From assembly GCF_026013905.1 (NCBI RefSeq), contig NZ_CP110257.1, positions 1,488,001 through 1,552,000 of the forward strand: 64,000 bases of DNA, written 5' to 3'. The translations under genes were made by a program, and so were the position numbers. The DNA is from Schlegelella aquatica. GTDB lineage: Bacteria; Pseudomonadota; Gammaproteobacteria; Burkholderiales; Burkholderiaceae_C. Positions 26,791 to 36,162 of the stretch are shown piece by piece. The notes below the pieces were generated by a model. That model had not been told where the DNA came from and searched no databases. It worked only from the letters and a program-made list of their open reading frames with translations. How positions within the stretch are numbered: the first letter of the stretch is position 1; each line of letters starts with the position of its first letter.

Positions 26791-27834
26791 TTACTTGAAG
26801 CCGACCCGGTCGAGGATTTGCTGGACCTTGGCCTGGTTGGCGCCGACCACCGAGATCGGGATCAGTTCGGTCTTGAATTCTCCCAGGCTCTCCAGCGCCG
26901 GATTGGGCGCCTTGACCGTCCTCACGACGGGGTATTCGTTGTTACCGTTGGCGAAGTACACCTGGGCCTGGTCGCTGGCGAGATATTCCAGGAACTTGAC
27001 CGCCGCTTCGCGATTCTTGGCGTGCCGCGCGACCGCGCCGCCCGCGATATTGACGTGGGTGCCCCAGCTCTGCTGGTTGGGGAAGACGACGGCGACCTTC
27101 TCCATCACCTCTCGATCCTCGGGCTTGTTCGAGCGCATCAGCCGGGCGACGTAATAGCTGTTGGAGATGGCGACGCCGCATTCCCCGCTGGCCACGGCCT
27201 TGATCTGGTCGGTGTCACCGCCCTTCGGTTCACGCGCCATGTTGGCCACGACGCCGCGGGCCCAGGCTTCGGTCTTCTCGGGGCCGAGGTGCTCCATCAG
27301 CGAACCGATGAGGGAGAGGTTGTACGGGTGGGAACCCGAGCGGGTGCAGACCTTGCCCTTGTTCTTCGGGTCGGCCAGTTCCTCGTAGGTGTCGACGTCG
27401 TCGCGCTTGATCTTGGCTTTGTTGTAGACGATGACGCGCGCGCGTGTCGAGAGACCGAACCACTGGGAGCCCTGGCCCTTGTCGTCGCCGCGCAGGGTGG
27501 CCGGGATGCGGTCTTCCAGCAGCTTGGACTTGACCGGCTGGAAGAGGCCGTCCTGCTCGGCGCGCCAGAGCCGCGCGGCATCGACGAGCAACACGACATC
27601 GGCCGGGCTCGCTGCGCCCTCGCTCTTGAGGCGAGCGAGGATGCCCGCGTCGTCGGCGTCCACGCGGTTGATCTTGATGCCGGTGGCCTTGGTGAAGTTG
27701 TCGTACAGGGCTTCGTCGGTTTGATAGTGGCGGGCCGAATAGAGGTTGAGGACCTTGTTGTCTTGGGCCGCCACAGGGGCCGCGGCGAGGACGGCGGCCA
27801 CGATGGTCAACGGGGCAACGATACGTTGGAACAT
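26791..27834 (-). CDS. Fe(3+) ABC transporter periplasmic binding protein
   Basis: A 347-residue class II binding protein of the FutA/FbpA type. Residues 1-23 are a signal peptide (VAAVLAAAPVAA before QDNKVLNLYSARHYQ). The ISNSYYVARLM block supplies the paired tyrosines that coordinate ferric iron, and NLYSARHY near the N-terminus adds a further Tyr/His. Length is normal. The permease and ATPase genes are not adjacent, so the protein is encoded apart from its transporter here. A Fur-box-like site 40 bases upstream suggests repression by iron. Confidence 0.93.
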   Translation of the reverse strand: MFQRIVAPLTIVAAVLAAAPVAAQDNKVLNLYSARHYQTDEALYDNFTKATGIKINRVDADDAGILARLKSEGAASPADVVLLVDAARLWRAEQDGLFQPVKSKLLEDRIPATLRGDDKGQGSQWFGLSTRARVIVYNKAKIKRDDVDTYEELADPKNKGKVCTRSGSHPYNLSLIGSLMEHLGPEKTEAWARGVVANMAREPKGGDTDQIKAVASGECGVAISNSYYVARLMRSNKPEDREVMEKVAVVFPNQQSWGTHVNIAGGAVARHAKNREAAVKFLEYLASDQAQVYFANGNNEYPVVRTVKAPNPALESLGEFKTELIPISVVGANQAKVQQILDRVGFK

Positions 27835-27874
27835 GCAGACTCCTCGATAAAGGCGAGGAGATTGTAGCCGCGAA

Positions 27875-27889
27875 CAAGAATGATTCTCA
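27875..27889 (-). promoter_or_regulatory. Fur-box-like site upstream of the iron-binding protein gene
   Basis: On the minus strand the site reads TGAGAATCATTCTTG. It matches the 7-1-7 Fur consensus at 10 of 14 symmetric positions, and the core AGAATCATTCT is self-complementary. It lies about 40 bases before the start codon, where a repressor would block transcription. Confidence 0.6.
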
Positions 27890-28022
27890 AAAGCATGACG
27901 TTCTGTGCGGGGAATGCGAACGCCGGCTTTGCGTCAGATCAGTACGGCCAGGGGCATGCAATTCGCGGCGACGAGGGGCCGCACCCTGGTATTGGGCGGA
28001 AGGGCTGTTGCCCGCGGCAGAT

Positions 28023-28137
28023 GCGGGCGCCGAGAGGGCGCACCAGCGGGCGCCAAGTGGGGGACCCTTCGGGGCGCCAAGGGGGGGCCTGCGGGCGCCA
28101 AGGGGGCGGACTGTGCGGGCGCCGAGGGGGCGGACTC
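28023..28137. repeat. Five imperfect tandem copies of a ~23-base GC-rich unit
   Basis: Units start at 28023, 28046, 28070, 28091 and 28115 (spacing 23, 24, 21, 24), each opening CGGGCGCC followed by a purine-rich G-run. The GGCGCC core is palindromic. It fills most of the gap between the Fur-box region and yggX. Overlapping open frames are repeat-encoded and not supported. Confidence 0.8.
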
Positions 28138-28170
28138 GCTGCGAGGGTCGAGTCCGGTACCGACGTGGGG

Positions 28171-28443
28171 TCAGTTGGACGGCGGCACGTAACCGGCGGG
28201 TTGGTCGGCCCCTTCGCCGAAGAAGAAGCGCTCCATCTGGCGAGCAAGGTACTGACGGGCGCGGGCATCGGCGAGGTTCAGGCGGTTCTCGTTGACCAGC
28301 ATGGTCTGGTGGCGCAGCCAGGTCTGCCAGGCCTCCTTGCTGACGTTCTCGTAGATGCGCTTGCCCAGTTCGCCGGGATACGGCGGGAAGTCGAGCCCCT
28401 CGGCTTCCTTTTTGAGGTAGACACATTGGACGGTGCGGGGCAT
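28171..28443 (-). CDS. yggX: Fe-S protection / iron-trafficking protein YggX
   Basis: A 90-residue protein that shields iron-sulfur clusters from oxidation. The start [20 protein letters not shown] holds the single conserved cysteine, and [20 protein letters not shown] is the family helix block. Length equals the norm. It follows argA by 35 bases on the same strand, probably as one transcript. Iron homeostasis is also the theme of the Fur-box-preceded gene downstream. Confidence 0.95.
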   Translation of the reverse strand: MPRTVQCVYLKKEAEGLDFPPYPGELGKRIYENVSKEAWQTWLRHQTMLVNENRLNLADARARQYLARQMERFFFGEGADQPAGYVPPSN

Positions 28444-28478
28444 GGGGAACTCCTTGAGTCGTTTCGTCGTCGTCGCCT

Positions 28479-29819
28479 TCAGACCAGGCGTTTGACCAGA
28501 ACCTGGGACCGGCGGTCCCAGTTGTACTTGCGCTTGCGGGCCTCGGGCAGCCAGTCGGGATCCACGGGCTGAAAACCCCGCCGGATGAACCAGTGCATGG
28601 TCCGCGTCGTGAGCACGAAGATGCTCTCGAGGCCCATCGCCTTGGCGCGTTGCTCGATGCGCTTGAGAATGCGCTCGCCGTCGCCCTGGCCTTGCACCTC
28701 GGGCGAGACGGTGAGCGCGGCCATCTCTCCGGTTCGCGCTTCGGGGTAGGGGTAGAGCGCCGCGCAGCCGAAGATCACGCCATCGTGCTCGATCACGGTG
28801 TAGTAGCCGATGTCGCGCTCGATCTCGGTGCGAGAACGTTTGACGAGTGTGCCGTCGCGCTCGAACGGCTCGATGAGTTGGAGGATGCCGCCCACGTCAT
28901 CGGCCGTCGCTTCGCGCAGGCTTTCGAGCTTCTCATCGACGATCATCGTGCCGATGCCATCGTGGGTGTAGATCTCCATCAGCAGCGCGCCGTCCACCGC
29001 GAAGGGCAGGATGTGCGAGCGCTCCACACCGGCGCGGCAAGCCTTGACGCAGTGCTGCAGGTAGAACGCGGTGTCCGTGGGCTGCGTGGGATTGGGCAGC
29101 GAAGCCAGCAGCCGCTCGGCGTCGGCCAGCGCCAGTTCGGTGTCGATGGGGCTTTCCGGGTCGTCCAGCTTCTCGCGGATGCCGGGCACTTCGGTCAGGA
29201 AGACGAGCTTGTCCGCCTGCAAGGCGATCGCCGTGCTGGTGGCGACGTCTTCCATCGAGAGATTGAACGCCTCGCCGGTGGGGGAAAAGCCGAAGGGCGA
29301 CAGCAGCACGATGGCACCGGTGTCGAGGGCCCGCCGGATGGCTGCGGCGTCCACCTTGCGCACGATGCCGCTGTGCATGAAGTCCACGCCGTCCACGACG
29401 CCCACGGGGCGGGCGGTGAGGAAGTTGCCCGAGATGATGCGCACGGCGGCGTTGGCCATCGGGGTGTTGGGCAGCCCCTGCGAGAACGACGCCTCGATCT
29501 CGAAGCGCAGTTGGCCGGCGGCCTCCTGTGCGCAGTCGAGGGCGACGGCGTCGGTGATGCGCATGCCGTGGCTGAAGCGCGAGGTCTGGCCCTTGGCGGC
29601 GAGCTGTTCGTTGATCTGCGGCCGGAAGCCGTAGACGAACACGATGTGGATGCCCATCGCGTGCAGGATGGACAGATCCTGCACGAAGGCGTTCAGTCGG
29701 CCCGCGGCAATGCCTTCGCCCGACATCGCGACCACGAAGGTCTTGCCGCGGTAGGCGTGGATGTACGGAGCCACCGCGCGGAACCACGGCACGAAGGTGT
29801 GGGGAAAGACCAGACTCAT
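28479..29819 (-). CDS. argA: Amino-acid N-acetyltransferase (N-acetylglutamate synthase)
   Basis: A 446-residue enzyme for the first step of arginine synthesis. An N-terminal amino-acid-kinase-like regulatory domain (about 20-280; [20 protein letters not shown]) binds arginine. A C-terminal GNAT domain (about 295-446) has the acetyl-CoA loop in [17 protein letters not shown], where the usual R-G of the Q/RxxGxG/A loop reads QGQGDG. ATG 29819 gives the canonical [20 protein letters not shown] start. It diverges from hrpA, with 76 bases between starts. Confidence 0.95.
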   Translation of the reverse strand: MSLVFPHTFVPWFRAVAPYIHAYRGKTFVVAMSGEGIAAGRLNAFVQDLSILHAMGIHIVFVYGFRPQINEQLAAKGQTSRFSHGMRITDAVALDCAQEAAGQLRFEIEASFSQGLPNTPMANAAVRIISGNFLTARPVGVVDGVDFMHSGIVRKVDAAAIRRALDTGAIVLLSPFGFSPTGEAFNLSMEDVATSTAIALQADKLVFLTEVPGIREKLDDPESPIDTELALADAERLLASLPNPTQPTDTAFYLQHCVKACRAGVERSHILPFAVDGALLMEIYTHDGIGTMIVDEKLESLREATADDVGGILQLIEPFERDGTLVKRSRTEIERDIGYYTVIEHDGVIFGCAALYPYPEARTGEMAALTVSPEVQGQGDGERILKRIEQRAKAMGLESIFVLTTRTMHWFIRRGFQPVDPDWLPEARKRKYNWDRRSQVLVKRLV

Positions 29820-29895
29820 GGGGATGCGGAGGAAGGGAGGCGAGCCTGCCCCGGGGGGCTTTGAAATAATGCGGGATTTTGCACGATAGGCACCG

Positions 29896-32800
29896 ATGAA
29901 CGAGCGCGTGCGGCCTTCGCGGCCGCCCCGGCGGCCTGGTGCGGCGCAGGCCCATCCCGTCCCCCCCATCACCTTCCCCGAGTCGCTGCCGGTGTCGGCC
30001 AAGCGAGAGGAGATCGCACGGGCGATTGCCGAACACCAGGTGGTCATCGTCTGCGGCGAGACGGGCTCGGGCAAGACCACCCAGCTGCCGAAGATCGCGC
30101 TGGCGATGGGGCGGGGGCTGGGCGCGGGCGGTGCGGGCCTCATCGGCCACACGCAGCCCCGGCGCATCGCTGCCGCGAGCGTGGCCAAGCGCATCGCGCA
30201 GGAGCTGGGCACGCCTGTGGGCGAGCATGTGGGCTACAAGGTGCGCTTCCAGGACCGGCTCTCGCCGGGCGCCTCGGTCAAGCTGATGACCGACGGCATC
30301 TTGCTCGCGGAAACGCAGACCGATCCGCTGCTGCGAGCCTACGACACGCTCATCATCGACGAGGCTCACGAGCGCAGCCTGAACATCGACTTCCTGCTCG
30401 GCTACATCAAGCAGATCCTGCCGCGGCGCCCGGACTTGAAGGTGATCGTGACCTCGGCCACGATCGACGCCGAGCGGTTTGCCGAGCACTTCGCGAGCCG
30501 GCGCGGGCCGGCGCCGGTGATCATGGTGTCAGGGCGGCTCTATCCGGTCGAGCTGCGCTGGCGGCCGTTCGAGTGGGACGCTGCGGCCCGCCCCGCGGGG
30601 CAGGCGCCCGGCGCCTCGGCCAAGGCCGGCCGCTCGGACGACTACGACCTGAACGACGCCATCGCCGACGCCGTGGACGAGCTCTGGCGCGAAGGTCCGG
30701 GAGACGTCCTGGTGTTCCTGCCCGGCGAGCGTGAGATCCGCGAGGCCGCGGAGCATCTGCGCAAGCACCATCCGCCGGGGGTGGAGATCCTGCCGCTGTT
30801 CGCGCGCCTCAGCCAACAGGAGCAGGACCGGGTGTTCGAGCCGGGTGCCGCGCCGCGCATCGTGCTGGCGACGAACGTGGCCGAGACCTCGCTGACCGTG
30901 CCCGGCATCCGGTACGTGGTGGACTCGGGCCTCGCACGCGTCAAGCGCTACAGCTACCGCAACAAGGTCGAGCAGCTGCAGGTCGAGCCGATCAGCCAGG
31001 CGGCGGCCAACCAGCGTGCCGGCCGCTGCGGGCGCGTGGCCAACGGCATCTGCATCCGGCTCTACGACGAGCAGGACTTCGCCTCCCGGCCCCGCTTCAC
31101 CGATCCGGAGATCCTGCGCTCGTCGCTGGCGGGCGTGATCCTGCGCATGAAATCGCTCGGCCTGGGCGCGGTGGAGGACTTCCCCTTCCTCGAGCCGCCG
31201 CCCCGGCGTGCCATTGCCGATGGCTACCAACTGCTCGCCGAGCTCAATGCGGTGGACGAGAACAACGAGCTCACGCCGATCGGGCGGGAACTCGCGAAGT
31301 TGCCGCTGGACCCGAGGGTGGGCCGCATGATCCTGGAGGCACGCGAGCGCCAGTCGCTCGCAGAGGTTCTCATCATCGCGGCGGCCCTGTCGGGCCAGGA
31401 CGTGCGCGACCGGCCGATGGAGCAGGCCCAGGCCGCCGACGAGAAGCACCGCAAATTCGACGACGAGAAGTCGGAGTTCATGGGCTACCTCAAGCTGTGG
31501 AAGTGGCTGGAGGAGTCGCGCGGCGGGGCCCCGCGAGGGGCGGACGTCGCGCCCGGCGCCCGTGAGCAAGCCCCGAAGCTCTCGAACCGCAAGTACGAAC
31601 AACTGCTGCGCGAGCATTTCATCTCGCCGCGCCGGGTGCGGGAATGGCGCGACATCCACTCGCAGTTGCACACGGTGGTCGCCGAGCACGGGTGGCGCCT
31701 CAACACCACGCCGGCGACGTACGAGCAGATTCATCTCGCCATGCTTGCCGGGCTGCTGGGCAACGTCGGCGTCAAGAGCGACGAGGACGAGTGGTATCTC
31801 GGGGCGCGCGGCATCAAGTTCTGGCGTCACCCGGGCGTGCACCTGTCGAAGAAGCCGGGCCGCTGGATCGTCGCGGCCGAGCTGGTCGAGACGACGCGGC
31901 TCTATGCGCGCGGTATCGCTGCCATCGAGGCGCAGTGGATTCCGTGGGTGGCTGGGCATCTGCTCAAGAAGCAACTGCTGGAGCCGCACTGGGAGAAGAG
32001 GCCCGCTGAAGTGGTGGCCCTCGAGCGCGCGACGCTCTACGGGCTGGTGGTCTACAACAACCGACGGGTGAGCTACGGCAAGGTGGACCCGGCGGCGGCG
32101 CGGGAGATCTTCATCCGCGAGGCGCTGGTGCACGGCGAGTGGGAGACCAAGCTGCCGTTCCTCGCCCACAACCAGAACCTCGTGCGGCAGGTCGAGGAGC
32201 TGGAGCACAAGTCGCGCCGGCAGGACGTGCTGGTGGACGAGGAGCTGATCTACGCCTTCTACGACCAGCAGGTGCCTGCCGACGTGCACAGCGGACACGG
32301 CTTCGAGCGCTGGTACCGGGAGGAAAGCCGTCGCCAGCCCAAGCTGCTCATGCTCACGAAGGAAGAGCTGATGCGCCACGAGGCGGCGGGCATCACGACG
32401 GCGGCCTTCCCGAAGACGATCCGGCTCGGCGGTGTCGACTGCTCTGCGACCTACCTGCACGATCCCGGCGACCCGAAGGACGGGGTGACCGTGACCGTGC
32501 CGATCTACGCGCTCAACCAGGTGAGCGAGGAGCGCTGCGAGTGGCTCGTGCCCGGCATGCTGAAGGACAAGGTGCTCGCGCTGCTCAAGAGCCTGCCTCA
32601 GAAGCCGCGTGCGCGACTGGTGCCGCTGCCCGAGTTCGCGGACGCGTTCCTGTCCAGTGTGCCGTTCGGGCAGGGCAGCCTGATCGAGGCGCTGCTCAAG
32701 GCCGTGCGCGAACGCTCCCAGCTCGACGTCAAGCGCGCCGACTTCAAGCTCGAGACGCTGAGCCCGCACCTGTTCATGAACTTCCGCGTGGTGGACGAGC

Positions 32801-33903
32801 ATGGACGCCAGTTGGGCATGGGGCGGCAGCTCGCCACCCTGAAGGCCGAACTGGGCGGGCAGGCGCGCAGCGCGTTCCAGGCGTTGGCAGCGCTCAAGGT
32901 CGCGGGCCTGAAGCCGGCGGCCGACGTGCCCGAGGCGGCGCCCGCCGCGAAGCGCCCGGCCTCGCCGCCCTCGTCGTCCTCGAAGGCGGGCGGCACCTCT
33001 GTGCCCGCCGGGGCCGCCGAGGCCGCCGGGGCCGCGGTTGCTCGCGCGCCAGCCGCGGGCGCGACGAGCGCGCGCCACACGGCGTGGACCTTCGGCGAGT
33101 TGCCCGAGCTGATGGAGATCGGCCGCATGGTCGGTTTCCCGGCGGTGGTGGACAAGGGCACGCATGTCGAGATCGAGGTGTTCGACGAACCCGAGGTGGC
33201 CGCCGCGCGACACCGCGCGGGGCTGCGCCGGCTCGTGGCGCTGCAGATCCGCGAGCCGCTCAAGTACCTGGAGAAGAACCTGCCCGACTTGCAGAAGATG
33301 GCGGTGGCCTACATGGGGCTGGGCACGGCCGAGGAATTGCGCGACCAGATCATCGAGGTGGCGATGGACCGCGCGTTCCTGCAGGAGCCCTTGCCGCATG
33401 ACGAGGCGAGCTTCAAGGCGAGGGTGGACGAAGGGCGCACCCGGCTCAATCTGATCGCCCAGGAAGTGGCCCGGCTCGCCGGCGCCATCCTGGCCGAATA
33501 CCAGGCCGCCGCGCGCAAGCTGAAGGACGCGCGCCCCCCCAAGGAGGTGGCGGACGACGTGGCGGCGCAGTTGCAGCGTCTGATGCCCAAGCGCTTCCTG
33601 GCCGGGGCGCCCTATGCGCAGCTGCAGCACTACCCCCGCTACCTCAAGGCTGTGCAGATGCGGCTGGACAAGCTGCGCAGCGATCCGGCCCGGGACGCGC
33701 AGCGCATGGCCGAACTGCGGCCCCTGGAGCAGCGGTATCTGCGCCGCCTCGCGGAGCTCAAGGGCCAGCACGACTCGCGTTTGGAGGAATTCCGCTGGTT
33801 GCTGGAGGAGTTGCGGGTGAGCCTCTTCGCGCAGGAGCTGCGCACACCTCAACCGGTGTCCGCCAAGCGGCTCGAGAAGGTCTGGGCGCAGATCTCGACC
33901 TGA
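29896..33903 (+). CDS. hrpA: ATP-dependent RNA helicase HrpA
   Basis: A 1335-residue DEAH-box helicase involved in mRNA processing and rescue of stalled ribosomes. Motif I is GETGSGKTTQLPK (about residue 55), motif II DEAHERSLN (about 155), motif III SATIDAERF and motif VI QRAGRCGR. The helicase-associated and OB domains follow, then a long C-terminal DUF3418 region. A low-complexity Ala/Ser/Pro stretch (about residues 1010-1060; SPPSSSSKAGGTSVPAG) splits the C-terminal part and explains the extra length over E. coli HrpA (1300). Confidence 0.96.
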   Translation: MNERVRPSRPPRRPGAAQAHPVPPITFPESLPVSAKREEIARAIAEHQVVIVCGETGSGKTTQLPKIALAMGRGLGAGGAGLIGHTQPRRIAAASVAKRIAQELGTPVGEHVGYKVRFQDRLSPGASVKLMTDGILLAETQTDPLLRAYDTLIIDEAHERSLNIDFLLGYIKQILPRRPDLKVIVTSATIDAERFAEHFASRRGPAPVIMVSGRLYPVELRWRPFEWDAAARPAGQAPGASAKAGRSDDYDLNDAIADAVDELWREGPGDVLVFLPGEREIREAAEHLRKHHPPGVEILPLFARLSQQEQDRVFEPGAAPRIVLATNVAETSLTVPGIRYVVDSGLARVKRYSYRNKVEQLQVEPISQAAANQRAGRCGRVANGICIRLYDEQDFASRPRFTDPEILRSSLAGVILRMKSLGLGAVEDFPFLEPPPRRAIADGYQLLAELNAVDENNELTPIGRELAKLPLDPRVGRMILEARERQSLAEVLIIAAALSGQDVRDRPMEQAQAADEKHRKFDDEKSEFMGYLKLWKWLEESRGGAPRGADVAPGAREQAPKLSNRKYEQLLREHFISPRRVREWRDIHSQLHTVVAEHGWRLNTTPATYEQIHLAMLAGLLGNVGVKSDEDEWYLGARGIKFWRHPGVHLSKKPGRWIVAAELVETTRLYARGIAAIEAQWIPWVAGHLLKKQLLEPHWEKRPAEVVALERATLYGLVVYNNRRVSYGKVDPAAAREIFIREALVHGEWETKLPFLAHNQNLVRQVEELEHKSRRQDVLVDEELIYAFYDQQVPADVHSGHGFERWYREESRRQPKLLMLTKEELMRHEAAGITTAAFPKTIRLGGVDCSATYLHDPGDPKDGVTVTVPIYALNQVSEERCEWLVPGMLKDKVLALLKSLPQKPRARLVPLPEFADAFLSSVPFGQGSLIEALLKAVRERSQLDVKRADFKLETLSPHLFMNFRVVDEHGRQLGMGRQLATLKAELGGQARSAFQALAALKVAGLKPAADVPEAAPAAKRPASPPSSSSKAGGTSVPAGAAEAAGAAVARAPAAGATSARHTAWTFGELPELMEIGRMVGFPAVVDKGTHVEIEVFDEPEVAAARHRAGLRRLVALQIREPLKYLEKNLPDLQKMAVAYMGLGTAEELRDQIIEVAMDRAFLQEPLPHDEASFKARVDEGRTRLNLIAQEVARLAGAILAEYQAAARKLKDARPPKEVADDVAAQLQRLMPKRFLAGAPYAQLQHYPRYLKAVQMRLDKLRSDPARDAQRMAELRPLEQRYLRRLAELKGQHDSRLEEFRWLLEELRVSLFAQELRTPQPVSAKRLEKVWAQIST

Positions 33904-33930
33904 GGCCCGGCCGCCCGAAGCCGGGCCGCG

Positions 33931-33979
33931 ACCCCCGTGGGGGAGGTAGGGCGCACGCCCCGGGGGCAAAGACATAAGG
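33931..33979 (-). repeat. Dispersed GC-palindromic repeat, copy 2 (inverted)
   Basis: A 49-base element, reverse-complement related to 22738-22783. Read on the minus strand it begins CCTTATGTCTTTGCCCCC and ends CCCCCACGGGGGT; the middle differs by 3 bases of length and some substitutions. It lies just after the hrpA stop in the 187-base gap before the convergent gene at 34091. Confidence 0.65.
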
Positions 33980-34090
33980 CCGCCCATGGACGCGCGCGCT
34001 CGTTGCGGCCTCGAGGTCGTGGATCGCTGCCGAGGCCGGCATGCCCGGTGAGGGTGGAGGTGCGGGGCTCGCCGCCGCCCTCTGGGTGCG

Positions 34091-34462
34091 TCACTCGGGG
34101 TCTGCCTCGACCTCGGCGGGGGCATAGGCCCGCATCTGGTCGCAGACGTTGCGGCCGGTGATGGTGAGCTTCAGTGCGCCGCCGTGCCATTCGAGCCAGT
34201 CCAGTGCCAGCAGCGGTCCGAGTTCGCCTTCGTCGATCAGATCCATCCGGCGCTGGCGCATGTGCTGCACCACCGTCAGCAGCCGCTGCCGCAATGCCTG
34301 CTCGGCGGTCGCGGGGGCAGTGTCGTCTTCGACGGCACCGGCCCCTCGCTGGGATCGCGGCGGGGACGGGCGCCTTTTGGCCGCCGGGGCGGGGCGCGAG
34401 GTGCCGGAGAACTGCTCGATCATCATCGACCAGTGGCTGTTGCCGAAGTCGTTCGTCGCCAT
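34091..34462 (-). CDS. Hypothetical protein, 123 residues
   Basis: Unrecognised. The N-terminus NDFGNSHWSMMIEQFSGTSR leads into a Pro/Arg-rich linker, then a helical C-terminal half (ALRQRLLTVVQHMRQRRMDL, DEGELGPLLALDWLEWHGGA). It has no signal peptide or membrane segment. It converges with hrpA and is followed on the other side by the tRNA-Pro terminator. The two structured ends make a real gene likely. Confidence 0.6.
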   Translation of the reverse strand: MATNDFGNSHWSMMIEQFSGTSRPAPAAKRRPSPPRSQRGAGAVEDDTAPATAEQALRQRLLTVVQHMRQRRMDLIDEGELGPLLALDWLEWHGGALKLTITGRNVCDQMRAYAPAEVEADPE

Positions 34463-34512
34463 GGCGTCTTACTCCCGCTGCACCGGCGCGACCGAGGCCG
34501 CGCCCAGAAAGC

Positions 34513-34540
34513 AAAAAGGGCCGACCACGACGGTCGGCCC
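34513..34540 (-). terminator. Terminator of tRNA-Pro
   Basis: GGGCCGACC (34518-34526) and GGTCGGCCC (34532-34540) form a 9-bp stem with a 5-base loop. On the minus strand the stem is followed by five T. Confidence 0.85.
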
Positions 34541-34550
34541 TCGAAGGGAA

Positions 34551-34627
34551 TGGTCGGGGTGAGACGATTCGAACGTCCGACCCACTGCTCCCAAAGCAGT
34601 TGCGCTACCAGGCTGCGCTACACCCCG
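34551..34627 (-). tRNA. tRNA-Pro (anticodon TGG)
   Basis: Minus-strand cloverleaf of 77 bases with acceptor CGGGGTG at 34627-34621, anticodon loop TTTGGGA (TGG), T-arm GACGTTCGAATCGTC and encoded CCA at 34553-34551. Its terminator is immediately downstream. Confidence 0.97.
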
Positions 34628-34755
34628 CATGGAAGGCATTGTACGGCGCACGGCGCGTAGGACGGCGCCGACAGCAGGGTCGCCTCGGGCACCGACGCGC
34701 CGACGCCACGGCGCTTCGTACGATGGTTCCCAACATCGGCATGGAGGAGACGGCG

Positions 34756-34929
34756 ATGTGGACCTGGACCATGGGACTGAAGTTGGGGGCCCTGGTGGGG
34801 CTGGTGCTCGGCCTGATCGCCATCGCGCTCGAGGAGGCCATGCCGGAACTGCTGCTCGCCCTGGTGGCGATTCCCGCGGCTGCCGCCGTCTCGTCGGGCC
34901 TGGCGGCCTTCCTCGATCTGGACCGTTGA
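34756..34929 (+). CDS. Small membrane protein, 57 residues
   Basis: Unrecognised. One or two hydrophobic helices (LGALVGLVLGLIAIALEEAM and LLLALVAIPAAAAVSSGLAA) fill most of the length. ATG 34756 is preferred over upstream ATGs because GGAGGAGA ends about 6 bases before it. It lies between tRNA-Pro and pagL on the same strand as pagL. Confidence 0.5.
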   Translation: MWTWTMGLKLGALVGLVLGLIAIALEEAMPELLLALVAIPAAAAVSSGLAAFLDLDR

Positions 34930-35015
34930 GCCTCGCTCGCGCCAAGGCCACGGCACGCGGCTTGCCGTGGCTTGCGCGGGCCCGGTGAGGTGCGGGCCGC
35001 TTCGAGGAGGTCGAC

Positions 35016-35612
35016 ATGGGGCTGTATTGCGCCTGGCGATGGTTCGTCCATGCCTCGGTGCGAGCAAGGTGGATCGCGGCGGCGGTGCTGATCGCCCTGC
35101 TGGCGAGCGCCATCCCCGCGCCGGCCCAGGCGCAGACTTGGCAGCCGCGCATGTGGTTCTTTCAAGGTGGGTGGGCGGAGCAGCATACGCGCACCTGGAC
35201 GGTGGGCGTCCTTTGGCCCTGGCGGTCATCGTGGCTTTGGGCCGGCGGCGCGTGGTCCGGATACTGGGAGGCCGCGCTCGGCCGCTGGAGCACCGACGGC
35301 ACGGACGGGCGAGACCGCGCGTGGGTCACGCAGTTCGGCGTCACGCCGGTGTTCCGCTATCAGAAGGACCGCTCGCCGTGGTTCTTCGAGGCCGGCGTGG
35401 GCGTCACCTTCATCGCGCCCATCTACCGCAATCCCCGCAAGCGGTTCAGTACCACCTTCAACTTCAACGAGCAGCTGGCCGTGGGCCGCCATTTCGGAGG
35501 GCAGGGCGAGCATCAGCTCTCGCTGCGCGTGCAGCACGTCTCCAATGGCGGCATCCGGCATCCCAACCCCGGGGAGGACTTCATTCAGTTGCGCTACACC
35601 CGGGCTTTTTGA
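35016..35612 (+). CDS. pagL: Lipid A 3-O-deacylase PagL
   Basis: A 198-residue outer-membrane beta-barrel enzyme that removes the 3-O acyl chain from lipid A, changing endotoxicity and membrane stability. Residues 1-40 hold a signal peptide (ALLASAIPAPAQAQ). Alternating aromatic strands follow (MWFFQGGWAEQ, WFFEAGVGVTFI). The catalytic His-Ser motif is seen as QHVSNGGIRHPNPGEDF (about residues 170-186), including the downstream acidic residue, and the protein ends in an aromatic (YTRAF), the barrel-insertion signal. GAGGAG lies upstream of the ATG. Confidence 0.92.
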   Translation: MGLYCAWRWFVHASVRARWIAAAVLIALLASAIPAPAQAQTWQPRMWFFQGGWAEQHTRTWTVGVLWPWRSSWLWAGGAWSGYWEAALGRWSTDGTDGRDRAWVTQFGVTPVFRYQKDRSPWFFEAGVGVTFIAPIYRNPRKRFSTTFNFNEQLAVGRHFGGQGEHQLSLRVQHVSNGGIRHPNPGEDFIQLRYTRAF

Positions 35613-35709
35613 GCGACCGACGCCACGGCCGGTTTGTTATCGTCGCGGCACGAGCGCATGCGCTGAGGCCCCCGAAGGCCGTGCCGGGCCGCTCGGGAGC
35701 CTGTCCGAC

Positions 35710-36123
35710 ATGAATCCATCCGTTCCGAAGTTCGCCGTCGTCGTGCAGCCGAGTCCCATCGACGGGATGGGCGTGTTCGCAGCGGAGCCGATCCCCGCGT
35801 ACAAGAAGATCGGAGAGTTGCGTGGCGAGTCGATCAGCGTGCGGGAGGCGCGTCGGCGAGCCAAGCGGCAGCAGCGCATCATGATCGTCGAGGTGTCCGA
35901 CAAGCGGGCGATCGATGCGTCGCAATCCCAAGACGCCATGCGCTACACCAACCACTCATGCTCGCCCAACACCGTGCTGCGCATTCGCCAGGGGCGGGTC
36001 GAGTTCTATGCCTTGCGCCCGATCGCTCCCGGGGAGGAGCTGACCGCCAACTACGGCGAGACCCATCACGAAGGCACCTTGCCGTGCCGGTGCGGCGCGC
36101 CCAATTGCCAGGGCCGCATCTAG
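35710..36123 (+). CDS. SET-domain protein (putative lysine methyltransferase)
   Basis: A 137-residue protein that is almost only a SET domain. The opening SPIDGMGVFAAEPIPAYKKI, the core RYTNHSCSPNT (N-H-S-C-x-P-N, binding S-adenosylmethionine) and LTANYGE (active-site Tyr) are in order. It ends in a post-SET cysteine cluster (LPCRCGAPNCQG), which with the core Cys can bind zinc. Such small SET proteins occur scattered in bacteria and their substrates are mostly unknown. It converges with ligD and follows pagL by 97 bases. Confidence 0.9.
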   Translation: MNPSVPKFAVVVQPSPIDGMGVFAAEPIPAYKKIGELRGESISVREARRRAKRQQRIMIVEVSDKRAIDASQSQDAMRYTNHSCSPNTVLRIRQGRVEFYALRPIAPGEELTANYGETHHEGTLPCRCGAPNCQGRI

Positions 36124-36162
36124 GGCTCTCGTGAGTCGGCGGCCTCTCGAGAGCGACGGCGA

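Noticed and set aside
28023..28137. Possible CRISPR array
   Set aside because: Units are contiguous and imperfect without unique spacers, and no cas genes are present.
27897..28426. Pro/Arg-rich open frames across the tandem repeat on both strands
   Set aside because: Their sequence is just the translated repeat, and one overlaps yggX in the wrong frame.
30529..34125. 1198-residue minus-strand open frame
   Set aside because: Complete shadow of hrpA with no recognisable domain; long antisense frames are expected at this GC content.
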